The notes beneath the pieces were generated by a model that saw only the letters and a program-made list of their open reading frames with translations, was not told the origin of the DNA and did no database searches. Position numbers and translations under genes: made by a program. DNA of 35,446 nucleotides from Candidatus Salinicoccus stercoripullorum (lineage in GTDB: Bacteria > Bacillota > Bacilli > Staphylococcales > Salinicoccaceae), in contig DXHR01000032.1 of NCBI GenBank assembly GCA_019113295.1, positions 1 to 35,446 of the forward strand, in the 5' to 3' direction. Of this stretch, positions 8,186 to 16,321 are shown piece by piece (the stretch's first letter is position 1; every line of letters starts with the position of its first letter).

Positions 8186-10306
8186 ATGGCATACAAATTG
8201 AATGATCGAAGGTATTACAACAACAGGGAGATGAGCTGGCTCCAATTCAACTACAGAGTAATCCAGGAAGCGATAGACCCGAATAATCCTCTTCTGGAAC
8301 GTTTGAAGTTTCTGGCAATCACCAGCTCAAACCTGGATGAATTTTTCATGGTCCGTGTCGCCGGACTGAAAGACCAGGTGAAGATGAACTATCATGAACC
8401 CGATACAAAAACACAGCTGACACCGGGACAGCAGCTGAGGGGCATAGGGAAACTGAACAGGGAAAACAGCAGGGTGCAGTACGAATATTACCATAAGCTG
8501 AAAGATGAACTCGGGAAATATAATATATATTTCAGGCACCCGCAGGAACTGCCGGAGCATCTGCGCATTGAGCTTGAGGGAGTGTTCGATTCAGAAATCT
8601 ATCCTTCACTTACACCGCTTGGCATTGATGCCTACCGTCCATTCCCGAAACTGAAGAATAAAAAGATAAATATATTCGTCAATCTGTCGGATGACCTTGG
8701 TGATCAGACGGCGATCGTCCAGCTTCCAACAGTCATCAGACGATTTTATGAAATGCAGGACGGTGAGGACATATACTGCGTCCTCACAGAAGATATCATC
8801 GAAACGTATATCGAAAAACTGTTCAAAGGCTATCGGATCGACAGGACATTCCCTTTCAGGATAACAAGGAATGCCGACCTGACGATCCATGAGGAAGGGG
8901 CGGCAGACCTCCTTATAGAGATAGAGCGCTTTCTGAAAGAGCGGACGAAGGGGGCGGCAGTCCGTCTCGAAATCGATATCAGCAAAGATCCGAAGATAAA
9001 TGGATCGTTTTTAAGAAATGAACTGGAACTGCATGATGATGATGTATATAAGTTCGATGGTCCGCTCGACCTGACATTCCTTTTTGAATTGTCTTCCAGG
9101 CTAAAAGAACGTCTGCCGCATCTTGTATATCAGCCATTCGTGCCCCAGGAGCCGAAATTCCTCGGATCGGGGAATATCTATGAGCAGGCGCTGACTGAGG
9201 ATATATTCTTCCATCATCCGTTTGAGAGTTTTGAACCGATTGTGGATTTCATGAAGGAAGCGGCGGAAGATCCGGACGTACTGGCTATAAAGCAGACGCT
9301 GTACCGTGTCTCCAGCGACTCGCCCATCATCGAGGCATTGAAACGTGCTGCCGAGAATGACAAGCAGGTCACAGTCCTTGTCGAGCTGAAGGCGCGGTTT
9401 GATGAAGAGAACAATGTGCAGTGGGCAAAAGAACTGGAGGATGCCGGATGCCATGTCATCTATGGCATGCATTATCTTAAGACCCACAGCAAAATCACAC
9501 TTGTCGTCAAAAGGGTGAAGGGAAAGATAGTGAGATATGTCCATCTGGGTACAGGCAATTACAATGACTCAACAGCAAAGCAGTACACTGACATGGGCAT
9601 CATTACTACAGATCCTGATATCGGAATCGATGCCATCAATTTCTTCAACTATCTGAGCGGCTACTCGCTGAAACCCGAATATCATTCACTGCATGTTGCA
9701 CCGTTTGAAATACGGGATCTGTTCGGTGAATCCATCGACAGGGAGATAGAACTCCATAAGGAACACGGCAATGGTTACATTTTTGCCAAAATGAATTCAC
9801 TCACTGATAAAAAAGTCATCAATAAACTGCTCCAGGCCTCCCAGGAAGGCGTGAAAGTGGACCTTATCATCAGGGGCATATGCTGCCTGAAACCGGGCAT
9901 TGAAGGTGTGAGTGACAACATCCGTGTTATCAGTATTGTCGGACGCTTCCTTGAACACTCGAGAATTTATTATTTCAACCATAATGGAGAGGAACAGATG
10001 TACCTGTCCTCTGCCGACATGATGACGCGCAACATGATCAAAAGGGTGGAAATACTGTTCCCGATCAACGATCCAAAAATACTTGGTGAGCTGAAATCCA
10101 TCAACCGGCTCTATCTCATGGATAACATCAAGGCGCGGACACAGAAATCTGACGGGAAATATGAATATGTGAAAAATGAATATGAACCGATCAGTGCCCA
10201 GGATGAACTCATGAGAAGGGCGGAAAACTACGGACTTGAACAGCAGGTTCAAAAAGAGAACGAGCTTCTGCTGAAAGTGAAACAGCGTTTCAAAAAGAGG
10301 AAATGA
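8186..10306 (+). CDS. ppk1: polyphosphate kinase 1
   Basis: Makes polyphosphate reversibly from the gamma-phosphate of ATP through a phosphohistidine. The 706-residue product has the PPK1 architecture: N-terminal helical domain with [16 protein letters not shown] and [14 protein letters not shown], then two phospholipase D-like C-terminal domains. THSKITLVV corresponds to the autophosphorylated histidine of E. coli PPK (His435), and [11 protein letters not shown] to the second essential histidine (His592). [11 protein letters not shown] is also typical. ATG at 8186 is chosen because GGGGAGG lies six bases before it; an in-frame ATG at 8165 has no such site. It follows ppx by 36 bases, and the unit ends at the terminator at 10338. 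Confidence 0.96.
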   Translation: MAYKLNDRRYYNNREMSWLQFNYRVIQEAIDPNNPLLERLKFLAITSSNLDEFFMVRVAGLKDQVKMNYHEPDTKTQLTPGQQLRGIGKLNRENSRVQYEYYHKLKDELGKYNIYFRHPQELPEHLRIELEGVFDSEIYPSLTPLGIDAYRPFPKLKNKKINIFVNLSDDLGDQTAIVQLPTVIRRFYEMQDGEDIYCVLTEDIIETYIEKLFKGYRIDRTFPFRITRNADLTIHEEGAADLLIEIERFLKERTKGAAVRLEIDISKDPKINGSFLRNELELHDDDVYKFDGPLDLTFLFELSSRLKERLPHLVYQPFVPQEPKFLGSGNIYEQALTEDIFFHHPFESFEPIVDFMKEAAEDPDVLAIKQTLYRVSSDSPIIEALKRAAENDKQVTVLVELKARFDEENNVQWAKELEDAGCHVIYGMHYLKTHSKITLVVKRVKGKIVRYVHLGTGNYNDSTAKQYTDMGIITTDPDIGIDAINFFNYLSGYSLKPEYHSLHVAPFEIRDLFGESIDREIELHKEHGNGYIFAKMNSLTDKKVINKLLQASQEGVKVDLIIRGICCLKPGIEGVSDNIRVISIVGRFLEHSRIYYFNHNGEEQMYLSSADMMTRNMIKRVEILFPINDPKILGELKSINRLYLMDNIKARTQKSDGKYEYVKNEYEPISAQDELMRRAENYGLEQQVQKENELLLKVKQRFKKRK

Positions 10307-10337
10307 TGTGTTAAGGAAAATATCTTTCCATCAGAGC

Positions 10338-10385
10338 CCTCCTGATATACAGATACGCCGAGAATCTGTATATCAGGAGGTTTTT
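10338..10385 (+). terminator. intrinsic terminator after ppk1
   Basis: Perfect 17-bp stem: 10338-10354 (starts CCTCCTGATA) with 10364-10380 (ends TCAGGAGG), a nine-base loop, then TTTTT. The stem base is the same CCTCCTGA/TCAGGAGG as in the terminator before fumC. Confidence 0.93.
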
Positions 10386-10393
10386 GTATTGGA

Positions 10394-10422
10394 TTGACTT
10401 TGTTTTCTGAATTGTATAGACT
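10394..10422 (+). promoter_or_regulatory. candidate sigma-A promoter of trpEG
   Basis: TTGACT (10394-10399) is followed, 17 bases later, by TAGACT (10417-10422); an alternative -10 TATAGA lies at 10415. It is placed just after the ppk1 terminator and about 40 bases before the trpE start, leaving no room for a T-box or a long attenuator. Confidence 0.55.
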
Positions 10423-10461
10423 ATTCACATGTATTTCAGTCAAAATGAATGAGGTGATGAA

Positions 10462-11979
10462 TTGACCACGTATGAATCGTTCCTAAATGATGCAAGAACT
10501 CACAGGACAGTGCCGGTGGTACAGTCCTTCTACACAGATGTACTGACACCGGTCCATATGTTCCATGCACTTAAAGATGAGACGGTATATATGCTTGAAA
10601 GCCAGGAGCCGGAATCCCCGTGGTCCAATTTTTCATTTATCGGTCTGAATCCGATGATGGATGTGGCGGAAACAGCCGGAGAGTTCGTGATCAGTGATCT
10701 GCAGTATGGTTCGAAAATGGGGGCATCTTCCTTTAAAGAGGCATTCGAGCGTGTGATCCTGGAGTTGGATGTGAAAATCCCCGAAACCGATATCCCTTTC
10801 AAAGGTGGAGGAGTCGGGTACATCAGCTATGATGCCATTTCGGACTATGAACCGGTGCCGGTCAGGACCGGGACGGAGAAAAAACTGCCGAATTATCATC
10901 TTTTATTCTGTCAGACCCTGCTCGCCTACAATCACCGTACGAGAAAGATAACAGTACTTACATTTTCCAGAATCGATGATGATGCAGACATGCGGGAGGT
11001 GTTTGACAAGTCGCTTCAGCACATCCGTCATATCAGGGAACAGTTGGTCGGAAAAAGTGGACTGACTGACATAATGATGCCGGTTGACTTGTATAAGACC
11101 CCGGCCCGGAAAATGGACAGCAACTATGCCAAAGATAAATTCAAGGAGGATGTCGGAAGAGTAAAGGAATATATCAAGGAAGGGGACCTCCTCCAGGCGG
11201 TCCTGTCACAGCGTTTCCAGACGAAGACTGAGTTGGGCGGGTTTGAATTGTACAGAGTTCTGAGGAATGTGAATCCTTCACCCTATATGTATTATTTGAA
11301 ATTCGATGACGTGGAAGTCATCGGCAGTTCACCTGAAAGGCAGCTCCAGGTCCAGGACGGGAAACTTGAGATCCATCCAATTGCCGGCACCAGGAAGCGC
11401 GGTGAGACCTTGGAAGAGGATGAGATGCTTGCAGAAGAACTTCTGAGTGATGATAAAGAAATTGCCGAACACCGCATGCTGGTGGATCTTGCCCGGAACG
11501 ATATCGGGCGGGTCGCAAAATACGGCTCTGTTAGAGTCAGCGATTATATGACCATAGGACGATTTTCAAAAGTCATGCATATCATCAGTAAAGTGAACGG
11601 GGAATTGAGGGAGGGGGTGTCACCGATCGACGCTTTCATATCATCATTCCCGGCCGGCACACTCTCGGGGGCGCCGAAGGTGAGGGCGATGCAGATTTTG
11701 AGGGAGCTCGAGCCTACGGCCAGGAACCTGTACGGCGGCAGTATCCTGTACCTCGGTTTCGACGGTAATATGGATTCCTGTATAACTATCAGGACCATGA
11801 CTCTTATGGGAAATGATCTTTATATCCAGGCGGGTGCCGGAGTTGTTGCAGATTCCGATCCGGAAATGGAATATCAAGAAACGATCAATAAGGCGAGTGC
11901 ACTTGAAAAAGCCGTCCATCTGGCTGAGCTTGTGTTCAGGGGAAAATCTCCGTCCTTAAAATCCGCAGGAGGAAGATAA
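10462..11979 (+). CDS. trpE: anthranilate synthase component I (TrpE-type chorismate-using enzyme)
   Basis: Chorismate-binding subunit expected to form anthranilate using ammonia from the TrpG partner. The 505-residue product has the N-terminal TrpE segment with MLES (compare the LLES of the tryptophan feedback site) and a complete chorismate-binding domain: SSPERQLQV, HPIAGTRKRG, AEHRMLVDLARNDIGRVA, GTLSGAPKVRAMQIL and GGSILYLGFDGNMDSCITIRT. PIAGT, rather than the PIKGT of lysine-nucleophile PabB enzymes, favours anthranilate over aminodeoxychorismate synthase. The start is TTG at 10462 with GAGGTGA five bases before. trpG follows by one base. No trpD, C, F, B or A lies nearby, which is unusual; a role in folate or another anthranilate-derived pathway cannot be excluded. 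Confidence 0.85.
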   Translation: MTTYESFLNDARTHRTVPVVQSFYTDVLTPVHMFHALKDETVYMLESQEPESPWSNFSFIGLNPMMDVAETAGEFVISDLQYGSKMGASSFKEAFERVILELDVKIPETDIPFKGGGVGYISYDAISDYEPVPVRTGTEKKLPNYHLLFCQTLLAYNHRTRKITVLTFSRIDDDADMREVFDKSLQHIRHIREQLVGKSGLTDIMMPVDLYKTPARKMDSNYAKDKFKEDVGRVKEYIKEGDLLQAVLSQRFQTKTELGGFELYRVLRNVNPSPYMYYLKFDDVEVIGSSPERQLQVQDGKLEIHPIAGTRKRGETLEEDEMLAEELLSDDKEIAEHRMLVDLARNDIGRVAKYGSVRVSDYMTIGRFSKVMHIISKVNGELREGVSPIDAFISSFPAGTLSGAPKVRAMQILRELEPTARNLYGGSILYLGFDGNMDSCITIRTMTLMGNDLYIQAGAGVVADSDPEMEYQETINKASALEKAVHLAELVFRGKSPSLKSAGGR

Positions 11980-11980
11980 T

Positions 11981-12559
11981 ATGATATATATGATCGATCA
12001 CTATGACTCCTTTACCTACAATATCGTCCAGTTTCTTGGAGAGTGCGGTGAAGACATTACAGTCAGAAGAAATGATGAGGTCCGGCTCAATGAAATAGAG
12101 GTGATGCAGCCGGATCTTATACTGTTGTCCCCGGGGCCGCGCACACCTGAGCGGACAGGGATGACGCTTGAAGTGATAGAGAAATTCAAAGGCGCCATAC
12201 CGATATTCGGTGTATGCCTGGGACATCAGTCGATTGCACATGCTTTCGGCGGTAATATTATAAAAACAGACAGGCTGATGCACGGTAAGACTTCAGAGCT
12301 TCATCATGACGGTAAAGGAATATTCCGGGGGATACCGCAGAGGACAAGAGTCATGAATTATCATTCACTTGTCGTAGACACAGATTCGCTGCCAGAGTGT
12401 TTTGAAGTGAGTGCAGAAAATGAAGAAGGGGAAATAATGGGCATAAGACACAGTGGCCTGCCAATTGAAGGCGTGCAGTTTCATCCTGAATCCATCGGGT
12501 CGGCCGATGGCAGGAAACTCCTTGAAAATGCTCTTGAAAGTATAACAAGACAAATATGA
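11981..12559 (+). CDS. trpG: anthranilate/aminodeoxychorismate synthase glutamine amidotransferase (TrpG/PabA)
   Basis: Class I glutamine amidotransferase that hydrolyses glutamine and channels ammonia to the chorismate subunit. The 192-residue product has IDHYDSFTYNIVQ (4-16), the oxyanion-hole LLSPGPRTPE, the nucleophile elbow GVCLGHQSIAHAFGG with its catalytic Cys, HGKTS, and the HxE pair in VQFHPESIGS. AGGAGG lies just before the start, inside the end of trpE. TrpG and PabA cannot be separated by sequence alone, and in Bacillus one protein serves both pathways, so it may also supply p-aminobenzoate synthesis. The stop codon falls inside the terminator stem shared with the convergent pseudouridine synthase gene. 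Confidence 0.88.
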   Translation: MIYMIDHYDSFTYNIVQFLGECGEDITVRRNDEVRLNEIEVMQPDLILLSPGPRTPERTGMTLEVIEKFKGAIPIFGVCLGHQSIAHAFGGNIIKTDRLMHGKTSELHHDGKGIFRGIPQRTRVMNYHSLVVDTDSLPECFEVSAENEEGEIMGIRHSGLPIEGVQFHPESIGSADGRKLLENALESITRQI

Positions 12560-12593
12560 CAAAAGGCAGACCTGATTGATCTGCCTTTTGTCA
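12557..12593. terminator. convergent hairpin terminator between trpG and the RluA-family gene
   Basis: A perfect 14-bp stem, TGACAAAAGGCAGA (12557-12570) with its complement at 12580-12593, closes a nine-base loop. Both facing stop codons (TGA of trpG; TGA of the minus-strand gene) are the outermost bases of the stem. The AAAA/TTTT blocks are within the stem and the tails are only moderately U-rich. Confidence 0.8.
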
Positions 12594-13418
12594 TATCGTT
12601 TCCCTGTCCAGTTCGACAAGGATTTCTTTTTGTGTTATCGGATGGATGAAAGCGATACTGTAACTGAACAGCTGCAGATCGCGGAGTGTTGCACTCCCGT
12701 ACAGCGTATCTCCGATGACGGGGAGACCGATGTGCTCAAGATGGACTCTTATCTGGTGGGTCCTTCCTGTTTCGAGCTCGATTTCAATTTCGCAGTAATC
12801 CTGATGGACTTTTGAACCAAGGATGTGGGTGATTGCCTCTTTGCCTTTCTCTGTTACATGGTACTTGTTGCGTTCTTTTGGGTTTTTGGCAACCGGCTGG
12901 CTGATCGTCTGCGGTTCAATCAGCTTCTTAGTATCGACTCTTGCGATGTAGGTTCTTTTTATTTCTCTTTCGGCGAGCATGTGGTCCAGCATCTTTTTAA
13001 TAAGCGGATGCTTCGCCACGAGCAGTACGCCTTTTGTCTCCTGGTCCAGTCTGTGGACCGGTTCAAGGTAAGGTGTATCGAGCGTGTAGATTGCATGGTT
13101 CATCAGGGTGTTCGTTTCATGCATCTCATTTGGATGGGTTTTGACACCTCTCGGTTTCAGAAGAACTGCAAGATATCTGTCTTCATACAATATCTCGCAG
13201 GCGCGGTAGCTGGGTTTATAGCTGCTCGGGCTGTGATCGTCGGGCAGAACTACTGTGTCGCCCGATGACAGAGTGCTGCCGAGCGGCATTTTTTCATCAT
13301 TGATTACAATGTCCTTCGACATCCTCAGAAGATGCATTTCTTTTTTGGGGACTTGCAGTGCCTTAAGCATATTTTCAAGTGTCATTGAATCAAATCGTTC
13401 ATTTACAGTAAACTTCAT
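12591..13418 (-). CDS. RluA/RluD-family RNA pseudouridine synthase
   Basis: Isomerises specific uridines to pseudouridine in rRNA or tRNA. The 275-residue product has an N-terminal S4-like region (MTLENMLKALQVPKKEMHLLRM, about 11-33, then a short beta unit to VVLPDD) and the RluA catalytic domain with HRLDQETKGVLLVAKH, whose Asp is the catalytic residue, followed by RTYIARV and ELETGRTHQIRVHLEHIGLPVIGDTLYG. The exact target is not evident from sequence. It begins directly at the stop of the thioredoxin-like gene (stop and ATG adjacent, GGAGAA upstream), so it is translated as the last gene of the bdbC-thioredoxin-rlu unit. Confidence 0.92.
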   Translation of the reverse strand: MKFTVNERFDSMTLENMLKALQVPKKEMHLLRMSKDIVINDEKMPLGSTLSSGDTVVLPDDHSPSSYKPSYRACEILYEDRYLAVLLKPRGVKTHPNEMHETNTLMNHAIYTLDTPYLEPVHRLDQETKGVLLVAKHPLIKKMLDHMLAEREIKRTYIARVDTKKLIEPQTISQPVAKNPKERNKYHVTEKGKEAITHILGSKVHQDYCEIEIELETGRTHQIRVHLEHIGLPVIGDTLYGSATLRDLQLFSYSIAFIHPITQKEILVELDRETI

Positions 13419-13925
13419 CTATTCTTCTCCGTTCATGGCGTTGATGAATGATACATAGTCTTCGGAATTGCCCGGGTTGCCCGTGAAACGGTCGACTTCT
13501 TCACCATCTTCAAAGTAGATGAGTGTAGGCGTTGCCTCAATCTGATAATCCTGCCACGCCTGCTGGTATTCAAGGACATTCAGCTGTGTGATTTCCTGAT
13601 CCTCTGAATTGAACGCATCCATCAGGAACGGTGTTGCAGCTTCACAGTGCACGCATGTAGGACTCCATAAATAAACGAATTCGCCTTCACCCGAGTTCAC
13701 AGTCTCTTTTACTTCTTCAGGTGTTTTATTGTGTTGATAGTCCTCGTTGTCGAGTTTATCGATCGTAGAACCTTCAAGCTCGCCAGGTTCCTTGTCAGTG
13801 TATGGATAATAGCCCGATTCACTGAGGGATTCCGGATCGTCGGAGCCACTGCTCATGAAGATGAATACCCCGGCGAATATGACGACCACCAGGGCAATAA
13901 TACCATAAAATATTTTGTTTCCCAT
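13419..13925 (-). CDS. membrane-anchored thioredoxin-like thiol-disulphide oxidoreductase
   Basis: Extracytoplasmic thioredoxin-fold protein. The 168 residues comprise an N-terminal anchor (about 5-24, FYGIIALVVVIFAGVFIFM), an acidic spacer and a thioredoxin domain with WSPTCVHC (Cys91 and Cys94) and the cis-proline motif ATPT (Pro133). The active site faces the outside of the membrane. The gene lies 13 bases after a DsbB/BdbC-like gene, so it most likely acts as the disulphide donor to secreted proteins, re-oxidised by that partner, in the role of BdbD or BdbA. A reductive role cannot be ruled out because the dipeptide VH does not decide direction. AAAGGAGA precedes the ATG. Confidence 0.87.
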   Translation of the reverse strand: MGNKIFYGIIALVVVIFAGVFIFMSSGSDDPESLSESGYYPYTDKEPGELEGSTIDKLDNEDYQHNKTPEEVKETVNSGEGEFVYLWSPTCVHCEAATPFLMDAFNSEDQEITQLNVLEYQQAWQDYQIEATPTLIYFEDGEEVDRFTGNPGNSEDYVSFINAMNGEE

Positions 13926-13938
13926 TGAAATTTCTCCT

Positions 13939-14346
13939 TTAATCTTTTTTGATCAGAAATGTTAAAATCAAAATGAGGGCAAATGCAATGAATGACAGCA
14001 AGGGTATTGTGATGAAACCGAGCCAGTTTATATATTGGACTGTACATGACACTCCCTTACAGGCGGCCATGCCATCTCCGAGAAAACTCACTTTCTGGAG
14101 TGCGTAATGGTAACCTCCCATGAGAATACCAGGTATACTCAGGGCACGGATATAATATTTCGCATTAAAGTCCTGTCTTACCAGGGCAATGAATGAAATG
14201 ATGACGATGGGATACATGAGAATACGCTGGTACCAGCAAAATTCACATGGAACATACTGTCTGACTTCGCTGAAGTAGAGAGAGCCCATGGTTGCAATGA
14301 GCGAAGTAAAGAACAATAATTGTAGATATAATTTTCTGCGGTCCAT
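13939..14346 (-). CDS. bdbC: DsbB/BdbC-family disulphide oxidoreductase
   Basis: Integral membrane quinone-linked oxidase that regenerates the disulphide in an extracytoplasmic thioredoxin-like partner. The 135-residue product has four predicted membrane spans (around 8-25, 41-55, 66-80 and 107-131) and the two expected external cysteine pairs: CEFC at 34-37 in the first loop and CKGVSC (Cys96, Cys101) in the second. GGGGGT lies about seven bases before the ATG. It is the first gene of a three-gene minus-strand unit. In Bacillus, BdbDC is needed for assembly of the competence pilin ComGC; comK is present in this window. Confidence 0.92.
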   Translation of the reverse strand: MDRRKLYLQLLFFTSLIATMGSLYFSEVRQYVPCEFCWYQRILMYPIVIISFIALVRQDFNAKYYIRALSIPGILMGGYHYALQKVSFLGDGMAACKGVSCTVQYINWLGFITIPLLSFIAFALILILTFLIKKD

Positions 14347-14469
14347 CCTGAACCCCCTGTCTCGACTGGTATGTAGTTCATACTATACCATTATAAAATA
14401 TTCATCTGTATAGATGGTAACAATAATTTTACAAAATGAGTAACTTTAAATACGGCAGGTGACTGATTT
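14347..14469. promoter_or_regulatory. divergent promoter region between bdbC and the histidine kinase gene
   Basis: This 123-base AT-rich gap must hold both promoters. On the minus strand a TATAAT occurs near 14391-14396 (reading towards bdbC) with no good -35. An inverted repeat CATCT-GTAT-AGATG lies around 14402-14415. TTTACA near 14430 could be a -35 for the kinase gene, but no -10 fits well. Confidence 0.35.
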
Positions 14470-15579
14470 ATGAAGAGTAAGCTGCAGCTTTTGAAAGATA
14501 TTGCAGAATTCCTGAATGAAGAAACCGATAGAAACACCATGATAGAGGGAGCGTTGAAACTGCTGGTCGACCATTCTGAGTTTGAAACTGGATGGCTGTT
14601 TTTCATAGATGGTGATGGAAATCCCGAACTTAAGGCTCACTATAAGCTGCCGCCTTCGCTGGAAAAAGAAGGATATCATCATCTCTGTGAGGGGAAATGC
14701 TGGTGCGTCAACAAATACAACAACAGGGAACTTGACCGGGCGACGAACATATTCGTCTGCTCCCGGTTGGAAAAAGCCAGGATGGCATATCCGGGGGAAA
14801 ACAACAACATCACCCATCATGCCACAGTGCCGCTGCTCTCAGGTGATGAATCATTCGGTCTGCTCAATGTGGCGAGCCCGGACACAGAGCAGTTCGCCAA
14901 AGATGAGCTGGATCTTTTGGAATCCGTCGCTTTCCAGATCGGTTCTACTTTAAAACGGATTGAACTGACCGCCCAGGAACAGGAAAACATGATAATCAGA
15001 GAACGTCAGCGCCTGGCCCGCGATCTTCATGATTCAGTGAATCAGATGTTGTTTTCGATAGGCATCACTTCCCATGCAGCAAAAAATCTGAAAGACTGGG
15101 AAAAACTGTCCGATGCATTTGATTCCATAGAAAATACTTCAAAACATGCCATGAGTGAAATGAAGGCACTGATATGGCAGCTGAAGCCGATCGGTCTGGA
15201 AAAGGGCATCATCGATGCCATAGAGAAGTACGCAGGGCTTCTTGGCCTGGAACTCAAAGTCAGTGTAACCGGCTTCTATGACGTCCCGGATAACGTGGAG
15301 GTCCTTCTTTACAGAGTGATGCAGGAAGGGCTGAACAATGTCCGTAAGCACTCAGGTTCAAAACAGGCGGCAATCAGTATAGTTTCCAAACCGGATGAAC
15401 TTCTGATAGGGATAAAAGATGAAGGCGTCGGCTTTGATCAGAAGGAAAAAAGTGGATACAGCTATGGACTCGGGAATATGAAGGAAAGGGTGAAAAAGCT
15501 CGGGGGCATGCTGGACATTGAATCAGAAAAGGGTGAGGGGACATATATAAAAGTTTCCATACCGAGAGGAGAATCCTGA
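14470..15579 (+). CDS. GAF-domain sensor histidine kinase with cysteine cluster (AirS/YhcS-like)
   Basis: Cytoplasmic sensor kinase with no membrane span. The 369 residues contain an N-terminal GAF domain (about 15-160) with four cysteines at 73, 77, 79 and 97 (CEGKCWC, then C 17 residues on). A HisKA_3 dimerisation domain follows with phospho-acceptor His187 in RQRLARDLHDSVNQ, then a HATPase domain with HSGSKQ, DEGVGFDQ and YGLGNMKERV. The staphylococcal AirS (YhcS) kinase has this plan and holds a [2Fe-2S] cluster that senses oxygen and redox state, so the same is inferred here. CAGGTGA precedes the ATG. The response regulator starts one base after the stop. Confidence 0.82.
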   Translation: MKSKLQLLKDIAEFLNEETDRNTMIEGALKLLVDHSEFETGWLFFIDGDGNPELKAHYKLPPSLEKEGYHHLCEGKCWCVNKYNNRELDRATNIFVCSRLEKARMAYPGENNNITHHATVPLLSGDESFGLLNVASPDTEQFAKDELDLLESVAFQIGSTLKRIELTAQEQENMIIRERQRLARDLHDSVNQMLFSIGITSHAAKNLKDWEKLSDAFDSIENTSKHAMSEMKALIWQLKPIGLEKGIIDAIEKYAGLLGLELKVSVTGFYDVPDNVEVLLYRVMQEGLNNVRKHSGSKQAAISIVSKPDELLIGIKDEGVGFDQKEKSGYSYGLGNMKERVKKLGGMLDIESEKGEGTYIKVSIPRGES

Positions 15580-15580
15580 T

Positions 15581-16213
15581 ATGTATAAAATCATAATGAC
15601 GGATGATCACCATATCGTCCGGGAAGGCATGAAATTCCTGCTTTCCACAACAGAGGATATAAGAGTTATCGATGATTTCGGCACTGGTGGGGAGACGCTG
15701 GAGTTCCTGTCATCGAATCACGGGGAAGTGGACCTGGTCCTGCTCGACCTGGTAATGCCCGAAATGGACGGCATTGAAGTGACAAGACAGATAAAAGCAC
15801 TGTATCCACACATCAAGGTACTCGTACTGTCAAGTTATACGAGCGAGGAGTATATCCGTCCGGTTTTCGCTGCCCAGGCTGATGGGTATATCATCAAGGA
15901 AATGGAAGCGGAGGAACTGATAGCATCCATCAAAAGTGTGATAGAAGGGGAAAAAGTCATCCATCCAAATATTCTGGAAGTGATTGACAGGGAAGGAGAC
16001 ATGCCGCATGAAAAGAATGAACTGTCTGCCCGGGAACTGGAAGTGCTGAAAGAGATAGTCAAAGGGAAATCGAACAAGGAAATAGGCGAAGCGTTGTTTG
16101 TGAGTGAAAAAACAGTGAAAACACACGTGAGCCACATATTGAATAAATTGGAAGTTTCAGACAGGACTCAGGCGGTTATCTATGCCATCAAATACAATAT
16201 TGTGGAGTTTTAG
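15581..16213 (+). CDS. NarL/LuxR-family response regulator (AirR/YhcR-like)
   Basis: DNA-binding partner of the kinase just upstream. The 210 residues have a receiver domain with the acidic pair in MTDDHH (8-9), phospho-acceptor Asp56 in LVLLDLVMPEMDG and the Thr/Ser switch region VLSSYTSEEY. The C-terminal LuxR-type helix-turn-helix (about 145-200) shows LSARELEVLKEIVKGKSNKEIGEAL and SEKTVKTHVSHILNKLEVSDRTQAV. It is cotranscribed with the kinase (GGAGAA before the start). The next gene is a dicarboxylate symporter whose promoter region carries a tandem repeat, a possible but unproven target. Confidence 0.88.
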   Translation: MYKIIMTDDHHIVREGMKFLLSTTEDIRVIDDFGTGGETLEFLSSNHGEVDLVLLDLVMPEMDGIEVTRQIKALYPHIKVLVLSSYTSEEYIRPVFAAQADGYIIKEMEAEELIASIKSVIEGEKVIHPNILEVIDREGDMPHEKNELSARELEVLKEIVKGKSNKEIGEALFVSEKTVKTHVSHILNKLEVSDRTQAVIYAIKYNIVEF

Positions 16214-16242
16214 CCGGGCCTTTAAAATCAACGGGGTAAACG

Positions 16243-16287
16243 GTTACAAAATATCAGTTTACAAATATGAATATATAGTCTTATAAT
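16243..16287 (+). promoter_or_regulatory. promoter with tandem repeat before the symporter gene
   Basis: TTTACA (16258-16263) and TATAAT (16282-16287) are separated by 18 bases and form a near-consensus sigma-A promoter. The -35 overlaps the second copy of a direct repeat, GTTACAAAATAT (16243-16254) and GTTTACAAATAT (16257-16268), which are 14 bases apart and could bind a regulator. Confidence 0.65.
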
Positions 16288-16321
16288 GAGACAAGCACTT
16301 TCAAAGTTATGGGGGGATTTT

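Noticed and set aside
10445..10465. Six-codon ORF (MNEVMN) overlapping the trpE start, as a possible leader peptide
   Set aside because: It has no Trp codons and no Shine-Dalgarno of its own, and there is no hairpin between it and trpE; its bases are simply the trpE ribosome binding site.
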